A stretch of DNA of 64,000 nucleotides, from NCBI GenBank assembly GCA_022839625.1, contig JALHJL010000002.1, positions 151,561 through 215,560 of the forward strand. The letters run 5' to 3'. Origin of the DNA: Phycisphaerales bacterium. Lineage in GTDB: Bacteria > Planctomycetota > Phycisphaerae > UBA1845 > Fen-1342. The notes under the pieces were generated by a model. It did not search any database. It was not told where the DNA came from and worked only from the letters and a program-made list of their open reading frames with translations. Below, piece by piece: positions 63,685 to 64,000 of this stretch. Position numbers and translations under genes: made by a program. Position 1 is the first letter of the stretch. Every line of letters starts with the position of its first letter.

Positions 63685-63719
63685 CCGCTATTGGGAGCCA
63701 CGGCCCGCTATTATTGGGA
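63685..63719 (-). promoter_or_regulatory. Direct repeats overlapping the defence operon promoter
   Basis: Plus-strand reading: CCGCTATTGGGA (63685-63696) and CCGCTATTATTGGGA (63705-63719), 8 nt apart, differing by a 3-nt insertion. The second covers the -10 box, the first lies just after the expected transcription start. They could be operators for the HTH protein encoded directly downstream. Confidence 0.5.
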
Positions 63720-63737
63720 AATGGCGGATGTTGTCAA
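63710..63737 (-). promoter_or_regulatory. Sigma-70 promoter of the defence-like operon
   Basis: On the minus strand TTGACA (63737-63732) and AATAAT (63715-63710) are separated by 16 nt. The -35 box is a perfect consensus, the -10 box matches five of six. The expected start is about 63703, giving a 40-nt leader before the HTH gene at 63662. Confidence 0.7.
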
Positions 63738-64000
63738 GAAGACTTTGCCGCGCGGACCGGCGTCGGAACGCTCAGGGTCTTCCGCCGACGACGATCTGCA
63801 AGCGGTGGTCGTACCACACGTCCTGCATGGTCGGCCACGGCCCGGAAGGATCGCTTGACAGCCGGGACGGGACCTGCGGCAGTTCCGACAAGGGTTGCTT
63901 TCGGGGAGATACGACGGTCCGTCTCAAACCGAGGCGGACCCGTTTGTTTACGGGGGGCGAGCGGTCGACCGACCAGCCGCCGGCGGCTATATCCCGTTGT
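63738..64000. other. Right edge of the window, no gene assigned
   Basis: No reading frame here shows a ribosome site and credible composition. The sequence does not repeat the tRNA-Asn 3' end, so I see no right attachment site. Genes may begin beyond the window. Confidence 0.4.

Noticed and set aside
63592..63858. Plus-strand frame at the right edge
   Set aside because: Runs antisense through the HTH gene and its promoter; no ribosome site or known domain.
63738..64000. Right attachment site as a repeat of the tRNA-Asn 3' end
   Set aside because: The expected GTTCGAGTCCTACGCGGGGA is not present near the right edge, so the element probably extends beyond the window.

Overview
The window is GC-rich DNA from what looks like a Gram-negative bacterium, probably a planctomycete. 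That guess is inference: it rests on the style of the host genes at the left edge (a PilT-type motor ATPase, a degenerate GspE-like protein and a CvpA-like membrane protein in one row) and on similar accessory proteins remembered from planctomycete genomes. No rRNA or other strong taxonomic marker is present.

Layout. 1-5960 is host chromosome: the end of a CysA-type ABC transporter ATPase gene, the PilT-like/GspE-like/CvpA-like row, and a tandem 8-mer repeat. A tRNA-Asn gene (5960-6032) marks the change to a large integrated element that fills the rest of the window; its right end is not seen. The element opens with a plus-strand recombination cassette (small protein, DUF2924 protein, large serine recombinase, HTH protein; 6346-9059). 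9064-27303 is a minus-strand tailed-phage structural block: small and large terminase, portal, a fused protease-major capsid protein, head completion and tail proteins, tape measure, a holin-like protein, a lipoprotein and a Mom-like DNA-modification enzyme. 27551-29254 is a short plus-strand cluster of small genes ending in a HARE-HTH protein. 29244-42849 is the minus-strand early/replication block: a ParB-methyltransferase fusion carrying an intein, a MerR-like protein, HNH protein, PrimPol/DUF3987 protein, helicase, phosphoesterase, RusA-like resolvase, DUF669 protein, Sak4-like ATPase, RecE-like exonuclease and a phage sigma factor. 43029-47364 holds a pair of large unrecognised genes behind an Xre regulator and an ImmA/IrrE peptidase. 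47487-63662 is a long minus-strand operon that looks like a DISARM-related defence system: an excisionase-like HTH gene, a small coupled gene, a giant helicase-DUF1998-nuclease fusion, an SNF2 helicase, a 1679-residue adenine methyltransferase, an SMC-like ATPase and a frameshifted small gene.

How the parts may work together. Four copies of a 35-bp element with identical internal spacing (CGTCCGTCAT, 13 nt, CGGGTAAGTATC, with small changes in one copy) stand a short distance upstream of four units: the integrase cassette, the head/tail operon, the methyltransferase operon and the recombination operon. The element encodes its own sigma factor, so these may be its promoters. The Xre/ImmA regulator and the defence operon instead have sigma-70-like promoters. 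This suggests that immunity and defence are expressed from the host polymerase in the integrated state, while the phage functions wait for the phage sigma factor. The positions and motifs are read directly from the sequence; the regulatory model is inference.
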